Assembly (NCBI RefSeq): GCF_036227325.1
Contig: NZ_CP109467.1
Location: 8,742,001-8,806,000, forward strand
DNA: 64,000 bases
Origin: Streptomyces sp. NBC_01465
Lineage (GTDB): Bacteria > Actinomycetota > Actinomycetes > Streptomycetales > Streptomycetaceae
Direction of reading: 5' to 3'
The notes under the pieces were generated by a model, which did no database searches, had not been told where the DNA came from, and saw only the letters and a program-made list of their open reading frames with translations. The position numbers and the translations under genes were made by a program. Numbering within the stretch: position 1 is the stretch's first letter; each line of letters starts with the position of its first letter. Below are positions 55,030 to 63,559 of the stretch, piece by piece.

Positions 55030-55359
55030 ATGCATCATGCGGACCCTACCGACACCGACACCGACACCGACACCGACCTGGCCAAGGTCAAAGTCCGTCT
55101 CGGATTCGGGACCGTCCCCGGGCCAATGGCAGCGTTGATCCACCTCAGCGAAATACTCGTCCACGGCATCGACCTGGCGCTCGCCATTGACCGTACCGAC
55201 CTCGTTGATCAGCAGATGCGCGAGGAGTTGCTCGCACACATGCGGCCAATGGACATGGATGCTTTCCGCAGGCCCAGAATGTTCGGGCCGCAGAAGTCAG
55301 CCCCAGAATGCGCGTTGGCACACGAGCGGCTGCTGGCCCTCCTCGGCCGGGCAGTCTGA
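55030..55359 (+). pseudogene. mycothiol-dependent maleylpyruvate isomerase-like (TIGR03086) C-terminal fragment
   Basis: After an unusual Asp-Thr repeat the frame reads KVRLGFGTVPGPMAALIHLS, EILVHGIDLALAIDR and ECALAHERLLALLGRAV, the end of DinB/TIGR03086-type proteins. The N-terminal metal-binding half is missing. The Asp-Thr stretch comes from the GACACC tandem repeat, so the fused ORF may not be translated. Confidence 0.5.
55051..55074. repeat. GACACC hexanucleotide tandem repeat
   Basis: Four perfect GACACC units with a partial copy on each side. In the plus-strand frame they encode alternating Asp-Thr at the start of the isomerase fragment. Confidence 0.7.
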
Positions 55360-55519
55360 GACGGTGACGGAAGCGACCCGTGCGAGGGGACGCGAGGCGG
55401 GGGAGGGCCTGTGGGTCCCTGCGGGCCACAGTTGATCCTTCGGTCCCGTCCTGGGCGCGGGTACCCCGGTACAGCTTTGCCGCGCTCTGCTGTGGCACTT
55501 GCCACCCCGTCGAAGCCGA

Positions 55520-56419
55520 CTAGTACCGGGTGATCGCAGTGACGCCGGCGGTCGTGCCGATCGCGATGTGGGGCTTCGCGGACGGTTTCAGCCAAGCCGT
55601 CAGCTTCGCCATCGTCGAGGCGGGTACCGATACGCATCCGGCGGTGGATCCCCGACCGTTGATGTGGAGAAAGATCCCCGCGCCTCGGTTCTTCACCGGC
55701 CGGGTGTAGTTGAAGTTGATAACGACCGCGATCGCGTACTGCACTGGGTAGTTGACCAGGTGTTCGGACTCACTGGCCCTGCAATCTTTGGGGAGTGGGT
55801 CCACCCACCGGTTGAGTGCGACGGACCGATTGTCCTCACACCACCAGGCGGACGAGGTGACCTTCTTGTAGGGCAGCGTGGTGCCCTTCGGCGGTCTCCT
55901 CGTGCCGAACGCGAACGGCATTCCGAACAACCCGGTCGGTGTCGTGAACGTCCCCTGCTTGCGGGTGGCTCCGTTGGCCATGCCCTTCGCGCCGAGGCGC
56001 GCCTGGACGCTCCCGTCCGGCTTCCACGTGGACCCGGACTTGGTCCACCAGGTCAGTGTGGCGGTGGTCGACTTCAACGATGTACCGGTCACGGTGATGA
56101 GCTGCGTGCCGCCGCCTGTCCTCGCCATTATCGCGGGCAGTACCTTCGTGGCAGTCCTCGATGGCTTCGTGGTGGGCGCTTGCAGGGTGAGTTGCTGCCC
56201 AACGTGGATGACGTTTGCGTTCTTCAGCCTGTTCCAGCTGGCCAGGCTCTTCCAGCCGCCCTTGATCTTGTATGTGGCGGCGATTGCGGCAAGGGTCTCG
56301 CCGCGCTTGACGGTGTGATTCCCCTGGCTTGCCGCGACTGCTTCCGGTGTTGCCACGCCTACGGCAGTGATCGTCATTGTGGCCAAGGTCAGGGTAGTGA
56401 GGGGGATACGCAGATACAC
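55520..56419 (-). CDS. secreted LysM / L,D-transpeptidase (YkuD) protein
   Basis: 299 residues. Signal peptide MYLRIPLTTLTLATMTITAV. A LysM domain (HTVKRGETLAAIAATYKIKG, LASWNRLKN, IHVGQQLTLQAP) binds peptidoglycan. The C-terminal YkuD domain has the catalytic motif FLHINGRGSTAGCVSVPAS with His, Ser and Cys. It should form 3-3 cross-links or attach proteins to the wall. Confidence 0.9.
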   Translation of the reverse strand: MYLRIPLTTLTLATMTITAVGVATPEAVAASQGNHTVKRGETLAAIAATYKIKGGWKSLASWNRLKNANVIHVGQQLTLQAPTTKPSRTATKVLPAIMARTGGGTQLITVTGTSLKSTTATLTWWTKSGSTWKPDGSVQARLGAKGMANGATRKQGTFTTPTGLFGMPFAFGTRRPPKGTTLPYKKVTSSAWWCEDNRSVALNRWVDPLPKDCRASESEHLVNYPVQYAIAVVINFNYTRPVKNRGAGIFLHINGRGSTAGCVSVPASTMAKLTAWLKPSAKPHIAIGTTAGVTAITRY

Positions 56420-56707
56420 GAGAGCCTCCGAATACGAGAGCGGGCAGGCGCGGTGAACTGGCGGGGACGGGCGAGGTCAAGGAACCAGTGTGGTGGTGAG
56501 GGGGCCAACCGGCAGGACCGCCGCGCCACGTCCGAGGTCGGGTACGGCTTGGCGGAGCGTTTTGACGGCCGTGACGTAGTCCTGCTGCGGATCGGTGCCG
56601 GCCTCGTCCAGGATCTGGGCCACCCAGCGCTGTATCTGGACGCTATCGGACGTGGGTGTAGCTCTGTCGTAGGGACGAGTGTCTGCAGGTCATGGCAGGG
56701 TCCGGCG

Positions 56708-56950
56708 TCATGAGTGAGCGTTCGTTGGCATCGTCCTGGTTGTCCTCGTGGGGCGAGCCTGGTCTGAGGAATTCTCGAGGAGATGACACAGGGCTTCGAG
56801 CGCACACTCGGGACTCGGCCGCGAATGCCGGAAGCCCAGCGCGCGCACGGCGTCGTCCAAGAGCTCGTCGGACAGGGGGAGTCGGAGCTCGCCGCGGAGG
56901 GGGATGCGCAGGTGCGCCCGCCGCAGTGCGCGGCGCATCGTTGGAGACAC
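56708..56950 (-). CDS. small hypothetical protein
   Basis: 80 residues from GTG 56950, chosen because AAGGAG lies 6 bases upstream; longer frames lack a site. SPTMRRALRRAHLRIPLRGE, LRLPLSDELLDDAVRALGFR and ECALEALCHLLENSSDQ suggest a short helical cytoplasmic protein. No family recognised. Confidence 0.5.
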   Translation of the reverse strand: MSPTMRRALRRAHLRIPLRGELRLPLSDELLDDAVRALGFRHSRPSPECALEALCHLLENSSDQARPTRTTRTMPTNAHS

Positions 56951-57096
56951 GGCAACTCCTTGGGCGAATCCGCTCTGACCTGCGAGGAAGGAGGGAGCGG
57001 TTGGGGCTACGGTGCGTTGCCGGTATCGGGCAGGGGCTGTGGCCTGGCGGTCCCTGGACCCTGACGTCCTCCAGACCCATACGCGTAGCCGGTCGG

Positions 57097-58053
57097 TCAC
57101 CTCCTGGCGCCAATGATGTGCTCTTCGGTGAGGCGAACGGTGAGGGCGGCCGGGTCGGTCTCGTTGTGGTTGGAGAGCACGATGACGTAGGCCGAGAGCT
57201 TCGGGAACCAGGCGTTGAATGCCTTGAACCCGTTGTTGTCACCGCTGTGACAGCGCACCTCGTGCCCGGCGACCCGGCCGAGCTGCCAGCCGTAACCGTA
57301 CGCATCCAGCTGCCCGATGCCGGTCGCTGCGTGTGACGTGAACATCAGCCGCCGGGACTCGCCGCCGAGGAATTCGCCAGTGGCCAGTGCGCGGTCCCAG
57401 CGGAGGAGATCGCCGGTGGTAGACCAGATGTCGCCCGCCCCCATTCCGAGCGAGTCCAGCTCGAACGACGGGGCCACGGTGGTCCCTGCGTAGCCAGTCG
57501 CCACCTCGCAGCGGCCGGCGGGCGAGCCGGCGAAGGTGTTGCTCAGGCCGAGCGGTTCGAAGATCTGCCGCGTCAGGAACCTTGGATACGGCTCAGTGCC
57601 GGCCTCCTCGACGATGCGAGCGAGCAGTACATACGCTGGGCTGCTGTAGTACCAGTCGGAACTGACCTTGAACTTTGGCGAGGCCTCCTGGAACACCTTC
57701 ACCGCCTCATCGGGCGCCAGCCAAGCGGTCAGGTCCAGCTCCGGAAAGTCCTCCCAGTGCCCCAGACCCGAGGTGTGCGTCAGCAGGTGGTGCACCGTGA
57801 TCCCGCGCCAGCTCGGCGGGCAGTCACCGATCCAGCGGCTCACCTCGTGGTCCAGCGCGACGACGCCCCGCTCCACGAGCAGCATGATCGCGGCAGCCGT
57901 GAACTGCTTGCTCACCGACGCGATCTGAAAGCGGGTGTCCGCGGTACACCTCGTACCACTCCGGGCATCCGCAAATCCCTGACTGACCTCGTACACCACC
58001 GACTTGCCGTTCGCCACCAGCGCACAGCCCCGGAAGTCTGTCTGCTCGACCAT
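57097..58053 (-). CDS. class C beta-lactamase-related serine hydrolase
   Basis: 318 residues. The SxxK motif is in ASVSKQFTAAAIMLLVERGV, the second motif is YYSSPAYVLLARIV in place of YxN, and the third is HSGDNNGFKAF for KTG/HxG. LLTHTSGLGHWEDFPELDLT is typical of the beta-lactamase/DD-peptidase fold. No signal peptide is evident, so it may act in the cytoplasm as an esterase or peptidase rather than as an antibiotic-resistance enzyme. Confidence 0.88.
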   Translation of the reverse strand: MVEQTDFRGCALVANGKSVVYEVSQGFADARSGTRCTADTRFQIASVSKQFTAAAIMLLVERGVVALDHEVSRWIGDCPPSWRGITVHHLLTHTSGLGHWEDFPELDLTAWLAPDEAVKVFQEASPKFKVSSDWYYSSPAYVLLARIVEEAGTEPYPRFLTRQIFEPLGLSNTFAGSPAGRCEVATGYAGTTVAPSFELDSLGMGAGDIWSTTGDLLRWDRALATGEFLGGESRRLMFTSHAATGIGQLDAYGYGWQLGRVAGHEVRCHSGDNNGFKAFNAWFPKLSAYVIVLSNHNETDPAALTVRLTEEHIIGARR

Positions 58054-58293
58054 CGTTTGCCCCCTCGTCGGATACCCGACCGACCGTGCCGGAGTTGCGT
58101 ATGCGTGTCCAGTGATGCGAGCACCTCAGCCAGGGACGCCCCCTCGATCGCTTCCGCGGCGGACCTCGGCCTTCCGCCACGCTCCGAAGCGCGGACCTGA
58201 TGGCTTCCCGAAAGAACACCAACAGAGGCCGGATGTATGAGCCACGAGCTACACCCAAGTCGTTTGGTCCGTGCTTCCCGAGAAGACTTGACC

Positions 58294-58581
58294 ATGTCTT
58301 CGGTGGGACCGTGGGGCATGACGGGCTGGCAGCGGATGTATTGGTGGGGGTTTGCTCTACTGGGAGCCGGTGCGGCGGTGGGGCTGCTGGTGTGGGTGAC
58401 AGCCGCGCACCTGGAAGGATCCGGTCAGGCCTGGGGTGTTGCCGGGTCGGTGGCCGGAGTCGCCGCGTTGGGGGTGTCACTGTGGCAACTGCGCGTGCCG
58501 GGTCCCGGACCCGCCCCGGTGGGCGGCCCTCCTGTGGCACCACCCGCCCCGTTCCGCCGCCCAGTCCGACGGAGGCGGTGA
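58294..58581 (+). CDS. small two-helix membrane protein
   Basis: 95 residues from ATG 58294; ATGs at 58237 and 58318 are alternatives. Two hydrophobic helices (WWGFALLGAGAAVGLLVWVT and WGVAGSVAGVAALGVSLWQL) are followed by a Pro-rich basic tail. The stop overlaps the next start as GTGA. Similar small membrane proteins often accompany large STAND ATPases in Streptomyces; that is context, not proof. Confidence 0.6.
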   Translation: MSSVGPWGMTGWQRMYWWGFALLGAGAAVGLLVWVTAAHLEGSGQAWGVAGSVAGVAALGVSLWQLRVPGPGPAPVGGPPVAPPAPFRRPVRRRR

Positions 58582-58949
58582 CCGCCGAACGGGGAGGGAT
58601 CGCGGCACGGGGAACAGTGCGCCGATCCTCGGCCAAGTACACCGGACCGGCATCCCCCGCAGCGCCACCGACGCCCGTGAGTGCGCCGGGGCTGAGGGGC
58701 AGCGATGGCGGCATCGCCGCGGGCGAGGATGTCGACGGCTCAGAGACCCAGTACGGGGAGACTGTCCGGAAGATCGTGGATCAGCGGTGGTGTGTCAGTT
58801 CTGAGCTGGTGCGACCCGGGTCGTTTGAAGATCAACCCACGAACTTCCGGACAGTCTCCCCGCGCCGAGTCATCGAAGCCTGCGCCCACGGGTACCTCCA
58901 CGAGCGCCAACCCGGGCCACAAACCCCTGCTACCGTCCGGACGATCTGA
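58578..58949 (+). CDS. small hypothetical protein, C-terminus formed by an inverted-repeat insertion
   Basis: 123 residues from GTG 58578, coupled to the membrane protein. The N-terminal ~60 residues (TAERGGIAARGTVRRSSAKY, GPASPAAPPTPVSAPGLRG) look like the genuine gene. From base 58755 the frame runs into a 107-bp inverted-repeat element and its flank, so the last ~60 residues may be fortuitous. No family recognised. Confidence 0.45.
   Translation: MTAERGGIAARGTVRRSSAKYTGPASPAAPPTPVSAPGLRGSDGGIAAGEDVDGSETQYGETVRKIVDQRWCVSSELVRPGSFEDQPTNFRTVSPRRVIEACAHGYLHERQPGPQTPATVRTI
58755..58861. repeat. MITE-like element with perfect 18-bp inverted repeats
   Basis: GGGGAGACTGTCCGGAAG (58755-58772) and CTTCCGGACAGTCTCCCC (58844-58861) are perfect complements around 71 bases. 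The ends resemble IS256-type terminal repeats from memory. No transposase lies inside. It interrupts the 3' part of the 58578 gene. No clear target duplication seen. Confidence 0.6.
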
Positions 58950-58974
58950 CGGGCCCCGGCCACCCCGGGTCAGA

Positions 58975-61788
58975 TTACCGGTCTTGTGGACGTGTCGCGT
59001 CTCGGAGCTGGCGTTTTGCCCAGGTGCGGTCCTCGGGGCGGGCGAGCGGGTCGTGGGAGAGGATTTCCAGTGCTTGAAGCCCTCGCCAGTCGGTGCTTTC
59101 CGTCAGCACCATCGCGGCCTTGAGTCGTATCGCGGCGTGAACGGCGGGGTTGACGGCGAGTTGGTGGACAGCGCTGAGTCCTTCTTCGCCGCCGCGGTGG
59201 ATGAGCAGCCGGGCTGCTTGGAATCCCTCATCACCTGTCATCAAGGGATGCCCCGTTGAGGAACTGGTGACAAGTTGCTCGAGGATCGGCTGATAGCGGG
59301 GATCGGCGCATTCCGCCAACACGTCAGCGGCATCGAGCCTTTCAAACTCGCTGGCTGACTTGTCACTGGCCAGCGTCTCCAGGGTGTCCCGCCCCCGGGC
59401 GTCCCCGAGTCGGGCCAGCACCGCAGCCATCATGATCCTGATTTTGGGGCTGAGGGTGGGGTCGCAGGCCAGGGTACTGAGCGTGTCCCGGTCGCGTGGT
59501 TCGTTCGACCGTGACAAGGCTGCAACCACCATGAGCTGGGTTTCCTCATCCGAACGTATCTGGCTCGCGTGCCGGTGAAGGGTATTGGTTATGCGGCGCA
59601 TTTGTTCGAACTGTTCCAGCTGGGTGCGGGGGACGGGCTCTGGCTTGGGCGCCCAGGGCGCGGAGCCGCGATCCTCACAGGCCAGAGTGGCCAGCGCCTG
59701 GGCGCCATAGGGGTCGGCGAACTCCAGCAGGGCGCATGCTGCGCGAATCCGAGGTTCGGGCGCGGTCGCGGTGTTGTCGGCCATCGCTCTGAGGCCGGCG
59801 ATGCCTCGCTGATCGCAGAGGTAGGCGAGTTCCCAAGCGGCCTTGAAGCGGTCCTCGTCGTCGAGCGACGGCTCGCTGACCAGACGGGCAAGGGTCTCGA
59901 AGCCGCGGCTATCGCCGAGCTTGGCCACCTGGCTTGCGCAGGTGACGTTCCAGTAGCTATCGCGGAATTCACTCGGCAGTGCGACAAAAATTTCTGCCAC
60001 GATGGCTACGGCATCCTTCGGTAACTGGGTCCCTATCATCGCCTGTTCCACGATCCAATCGTCGCCGCCGCGGGTGGCGATGCGCAGAAGTGCAGATTCG
60101 ACTGCAACCTTGCTGCTGGATTTTGACCAGGCGTCGATGAGGAAGCCCAGAAAGGAGTCGTTGTCGTCTTCGTAGGGGGGATCCCACATCCTTGGCAGAT
60201 AGAAGCGGGGCCGCTTCAGGCGTTTTTGGAAGAGATCCTTCACCGCCCGCTTGCTGGCCGGGGGGTCACCTGCGATATAGCAGGCAGCCAGATATTCCTG
60301 CAACGTGTGATGAGCGAAACCGAGTTCACCGGAACGGACCGTGAACAAGCCGCTGCGGCGCAGTCCTTCGAGTAGGAAGGTTTCCCAGACCTGATGCAAG
60401 CCGTCCGCGGCCCACCCGGGACAAGCGGCTTCGGGCCGGGTCAGGAGGATGGCGAGCGGAGAGGCGGTGTTCCCGTCCTGTCGCTCGGCCGCGACGTAGG
60501 TTGTTAGATGAGGCAGACGCGACAGCGTGGACATGGCCGCCTCGACGACCTCCGGCCCGTACTGAGACAGCGACGCCTGCGCCTGAGGAAAGAGTGCGCC
60601 GTCGCCCACACCGTCGCCCTGCGCCTGGCGGCGGTAGAGATGCGCGACGAAGTCCCGGTAGATGTCACTGCGGTGACCGGGTAGCCCTCCCCCCGGACGT
60701 GCCCCGTAGAGCTGACACAGCAGTCCTGCCATCAACGGGTTGGCGGCCAGCGGGAAGAGACGACGACGTTGCAATTCACTGACGAACGCCGAGGCCGTGC
60801 GCTCAGCATCGCTGGGATCGAGGAAGCTGAACCACTTCTCCGCAACGACCGGTATCTCACTGAGCTGGAAGGGCTGCAGCTGGTACCGACGCGTCGCCGG
60901 ACCGAGTATGTCCATCTCCTCCGTGGGCAAGGGCCTGGTGGCAAACACGAAGCGGTAGAAGCTGTCGTCTGGTTGCCCGCTGCCGAAGGCAATGCATCGC
61001 CGCAGGACAGCACATCGCACCTTCGGGTCAAGGATTTCATCCAGACCATCGACCATAATCAGCCAACGCGTTCCGGGGTGTGGCGCGGTGCGGAAGACCG
61101 CGGCGGGAAGGTCTTCGAGCAGCCCATACGGGCTCAGCCCGGCGGTCACGGCCTGAGCCAGCAGTTCAGGCAACGGCCGGTGCGCTGTGAGACTTGCCGC
61201 CGTCACGAGGACCGGCACCACCGCTTGAGGGCCCTCCTCCAGCCAAGTCCTGGTCGAGCTGGACCAGATCGCGTGCAGCATGCTCGTCTTCCCCCCGCCG
61301 GCATCCGCGAGCACGACGCAATGCTCCTCCAGCCCGAGGATCTCGCTCTCAACGCTCCCGCAAAGCCCGGCCGTTGCCGGGTAGGCGACCACACGCTGGC
61401 GGACGTATATATCTGACAGCCTCGGCGCACCTACCCCCAGAGCGTCCAACAGATGCCCGGCAGCGGCCCCTTGCGCGGCTGCCAGGAAGCTGCCCCACCA
61501 CGGTCCGTGTTCACGATCCGCACGTGTGCGCAACTGCTGCAACTCGAGCCGTTTCTTCTGGGGCAGGCCCAGAACCGTCGCAATCTTGGTCAGGGTCTGG
61601 GCTGACGGAAGCCCTTTGTGATCAGGATTCAGAGCCTGACTGATCGTCCCTGCCGCGACGGTGACGCCGTCGAGCTCAAGCTCGCGGCGCAGATCTGCTT
61701 GGGACCAGCCTTTATCGTCGAGAGTAGCCCTGAGCCAGCGTTTCAACGCTGCGCCCGCGTCCTTGTCAGGTTGTGGATGCGTGTCCAA
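58975..61788 (-). CDS. HTH-NACHT-HEAT STAND NTPase (NLR-like)
   Basis: 937 residues from TTG 61788, with a GGTGAGG site upstream and no nearby ATG. Residues ~15-90 are an XRE-like helix-turn-helix (KGWSQADLRRELELDGVTVA). The NACHT domain has Walker A at 161-169 (ADAGGGKTS) and Walker B at 243-252 (LIMVDGLDEI), plus VFATRPLP as a sensor Arg and NPLMAGLLCQLYG in the NACHT winged region. LGFAHHTLQEYLAACYIAG ends the ATPase module. Residues ~580-930 are HEAT/ARM repeats (ALLRIATRGGDDWIVEQAM, LAYLCDQRGIAGLRAMAD, VLARLGDARGRDTLETLASD). Bacterial NACHT proteins include antiphage NLR sensors; the role here is inferred. Confidence 0.88.
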   Translation of the reverse strand: MDTHPQPDKDAGAALKRWLRATLDDKGWSQADLRRELELDGVTVAAGTISQALNPDHKGLPSAQTLTKIATVLGLPQKKRLELQQLRTRADREHGPWWGSFLAAAQGAAAGHLLDALGVGAPRLSDIYVRQRVVAYPATAGLCGSVESEILGLEEHCVVLADAGGGKTSMLHAIWSSSTRTWLEEGPQAVVPVLVTAASLTAHRPLPELLAQAVTAGLSPYGLLEDLPAAVFRTAPHPGTRWLIMVDGLDEILDPKVRCAVLRRCIAFGSGQPDDSFYRFVFATRPLPTEEMDILGPATRRYQLQPFQLSEIPVVAEKWFSFLDPSDAERTASAFVSELQRRRLFPLAANPLMAGLLCQLYGARPGGGLPGHRSDIYRDFVAHLYRRQAQGDGVGDGALFPQAQASLSQYGPEVVEAAMSTLSRLPHLTTYVAAERQDGNTASPLAILLTRPEAACPGWAADGLHQVWETFLLEGLRRSGLFTVRSGELGFAHHTLQEYLAACYIAGDPPASKRAVKDLFQKRLKRPRFYLPRMWDPPYEDDNDSFLGFLIDAWSKSSSKVAVESALLRIATRGGDDWIVEQAMIGTQLPKDAVAIVAEIFVALPSEFRDSYWNVTCASQVAKLGDSRGFETLARLVSEPSLDDEDRFKAAWELAYLCDQRGIAGLRAMADNTATAPEPRIRAACALLEFADPYGAQALATLACEDRGSAPWAPKPEPVPRTQLEQFEQMRRITNTLHRHASQIRSDEETQLMVVAALSRSNEPRDRDTLSTLACDPTLSPKIRIMMAAVLARLGDARGRDTLETLASDKSASEFERLDAADVLAECADPRYQPILEQLVTSSSTGHPLMTGDEGFQAARLLIHRGGEEGLSAVHQLAVNPAVHAAIRLKAAMVLTESTDWRGLQALEILSHDPLARPEDRTWAKRQLRDATRPQDR

Positions 61789-61916
61789 ACCGCCTCACCC
61801 CTCACGAAAGGACATCTTCACTTCGTTCACCTGAAGCTGTGAACGCCCAGGTGGAGGTCTCCTGAAGCTGACCGGCCGGTCAAGCATCGTTCCGTGACCG
61901 ACACCAGGAGTGTGCG
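61789..61916. promoter_or_regulatory. divergent promoter region with a 12-bp perfect palindrome
   Basis: GACCGGCCGGTC at 61871-61882 is a perfect palindrome. GTTCAC and GTGAAC, 8 bases apart, lie near the NACHT start. Either could be the site of the HTH domain of the NACHT protein or of an external repressor. Confidence 0.45.
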
Positions 61917-62183
61917 ATGGATCCCCAAAAGGTGCTTCTTGGTACCTTCCCGCTGGCTCTCGTGCTGACACAACTGCTGAAGCTGGCACCCGGCATGCTC
62001 GCCTGCTTGCTGCGGCACATCAGCGACCTCATCACCCTTCGCATGGCACTGCGAGACGCCTCACCAGGGCAACGAGCCGAGCTCCTGGCCGCCCACCAGG
62101 CATGGTGCACGGCGCGCGTACGGCCTGCCACCCCGCGCCGACGCAAGCATCAAGCAGACAGCCGGTCATACGGCGACGCCTGA
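61917..62183 (+). CDS. small hypothetical protein divergent from the NACHT gene
   Basis: 88 residues from ATG 61917, with AGGAG upstream. One hydrophobic segment (LLGTFPLALVLTQLLKLAPG), then ACLLRHISDLITLRMALRDA and a basic tail. It is possibly membrane-associated. Shares the divergent promoter region with the NACHT gene and has its own terminator. Confidence 0.6.
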   Translation: MDPQKVLLGTFPLALVLTQLLKLAPGMLACLLRHISDLITLRMALRDASPGQRAELLAAHQAWCTARVRPATPRRRKHQADSRSYGDA

Positions 62184-62213
62184 CGACGTAAAGCGCGTCG
62201 TCCAAGGAAGACG

Positions 62214-62246
62214 AGGACCCTGGCCACAACCCATGGCCAGGGTCCT
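62214..62246 (+). terminator. terminator of the small divergent gene
   Basis: Perfect 13-bp arms AGGACCCTGGCCA (62214-62226) and TGGCCAGGGTCCT (62234-62246), 7-base loop. Confidence 0.8.
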
Positions 62247-62350
62247 ACACACACTCCACGACGCATCGGGGGAAGGCTGACCTGCCCCACGCCTTGGGTT
62301 CCAGTTCTGGTGGCCAAGACGTCGTTTCTTTTGGCGGTGTGCCTTCCGGA

Positions 62351-62923
62351 TCAGCGGTCGTTCGTGGGCTCTGCACACCCAGCCAAGAGGGCGGCCAAGG
62401 CCGTGCCCACGGAGTCGGTGGGGAGGAATCGCTGGATCGCGTCGCCCTCCGGCGATGTGATCACGTAGTTTCCCGCTAGGTAGGAGAGGTCTCCCCAGTG
62501 TTCTCGGGTGTGGGCCCGCGTCAGGACATGGCCACATCGCGTGCAGGCGATCCACGGCACGAGGACGTTGGCCACGTCCGGGTCGGCCCCGACTGCCGGC
62601 GAGTTGACGATGTTGTCAGCGTGTTCGATCAGCTTCAGCTGGGCCGGAGCGTCGTCCCTACGGCATTGAAGGAGCCGGGGCGTGAGCGACTCCCTCTCGC
62701 CCCAGACTTCTGCGAGCACGGATATCCGCGCCCTGACCGTCTCACTGATCGGCACCCGGCGGGCGAGGAGCCCGGAGACGAGCAGGCCAAGCCCCGCTTC
62801 CTGCTCGCCGATGTCCCAGCAGTCCTTGATCTCCTGGGCATCGGCCTCTGGCAGCAATGCGGCGAGCTGGTGCCAGACAACAACGTCATCGATCACCCCG
62901 CAGACGCTACCGGCCCGCTCCAT
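62351..62923 (-). CDS. hypothetical protein, possibly immunity-like
   Basis: 190 residues from 62923; a GTG further in (IDDVVVWHQ) is an alternative start. DDVVVWHQLAALLPEADAQE and IKDCWDIGEQEAGLGLLVSG resemble small acidic MafI-type immunity proteins. WIACTRCGHVLTRAHTREHW carries a CxxC. The assignment is weak. It stands between the NACHT gene and the nuclease. Confidence 0.55.
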   Translation of the reverse strand: MERAGSVCGVIDDVVVWHQLAALLPEADAQEIKDCWDIGEQEAGLGLLVSGLLARRVPISETVRARISVLAEVWGERESLTPRLLQCRRDDAPAQLKLIEHADNIVNSPAVGADPDVANVLVPWIACTRCGHVLTRAHTREHWGDLSYLAGNYVITSPEGDAIQRFLPTDSVGTALAALLAGCAEPTNDR

Positions 62924-63182
62924 GCGCGCCCCCGAGCCCTGGAGGTCCCGGCGGGCGGGGAGGCGAAGCTGCCCTGGAGTGCAGGGCAGAGTATTCGGCT
63001 GATTCCTGGCCGCCGCATCACGGAAACAGCCTGGTCGCTGCTCCCCGTCGCGGACGCAGGGGCGGTATCGGCGTCTGGATTCCGCCGCTGCAGGTGGCCT
63101 TCGCGTGACGTGTTGTCAGTCCCGGCTGGTGTCCTCATTTCAACGGGCCGCCAGCGTGCCCGTGTTGGGGGAGGGGCGGGAC

Positions 63183-63458
63183 ATGCCAATGGTGGAGGAG
63201 CACGAGCGGGGCGGGACGAGAGTGCGCCGGCATTTCCGGTGGGCGCCGGGGGCACGACGGGATCTGTCGATTTTGGTGGTGCTGGGACTCGCGGTCGCGG
63301 GCTACGAAGGGGCGTCGCGTGCGGCCGGCAGCGACGGTCAAGTGCCGGGGCCCCGGCCGGCGTCGACTGCCACGTACCCGGTGCACTTCGAGGGCTGGCA
63401 GAACCCGAAGCCGGCACCGCGGCCGACGGTTTCCTACCCGATCCGGTTCGACCACTGA
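63183..63458 (+). CDS. small single-pass membrane or exported protein
   Basis: 91 residues from ATG 63183, with GGGGAGGGGCGGG upstream. A basic N-terminus precedes one hydrophobic helix (RDLSILVVLGLAVAGYEGAS) and a Pro-rich tail carrying two similar motifs, TYPVHFEGW and SYPIRFDH. No family recognised. Confidence 0.55.
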   Translation: MPMVEEHERGGTRVRRHFRWAPGARRDLSILVVLGLAVAGYEGASRAAGSDGQVPGPRPASTATYPVHFEGWQNPKPAPRPTVSYPIRFDH

Positions 63459-63559
63459 TAGGTGCCGGAGCGTCCCTTGGCGCGGCGGCGAGGCCCTCTT
63501 GCCGGGGCAGGTCCGGCCTTTCACACTGCGGATCACGAGCGTGGGGGAGTGGGGAAGTG

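Noticed and set aside
56477..56623. 48-codon minus-strand ORF (VAQILDEAGTDPQQDYVTAV)
   Set aside because: Protein-like but too short, with the open frame extending upstream without any start; may be the tail of a lost gene.
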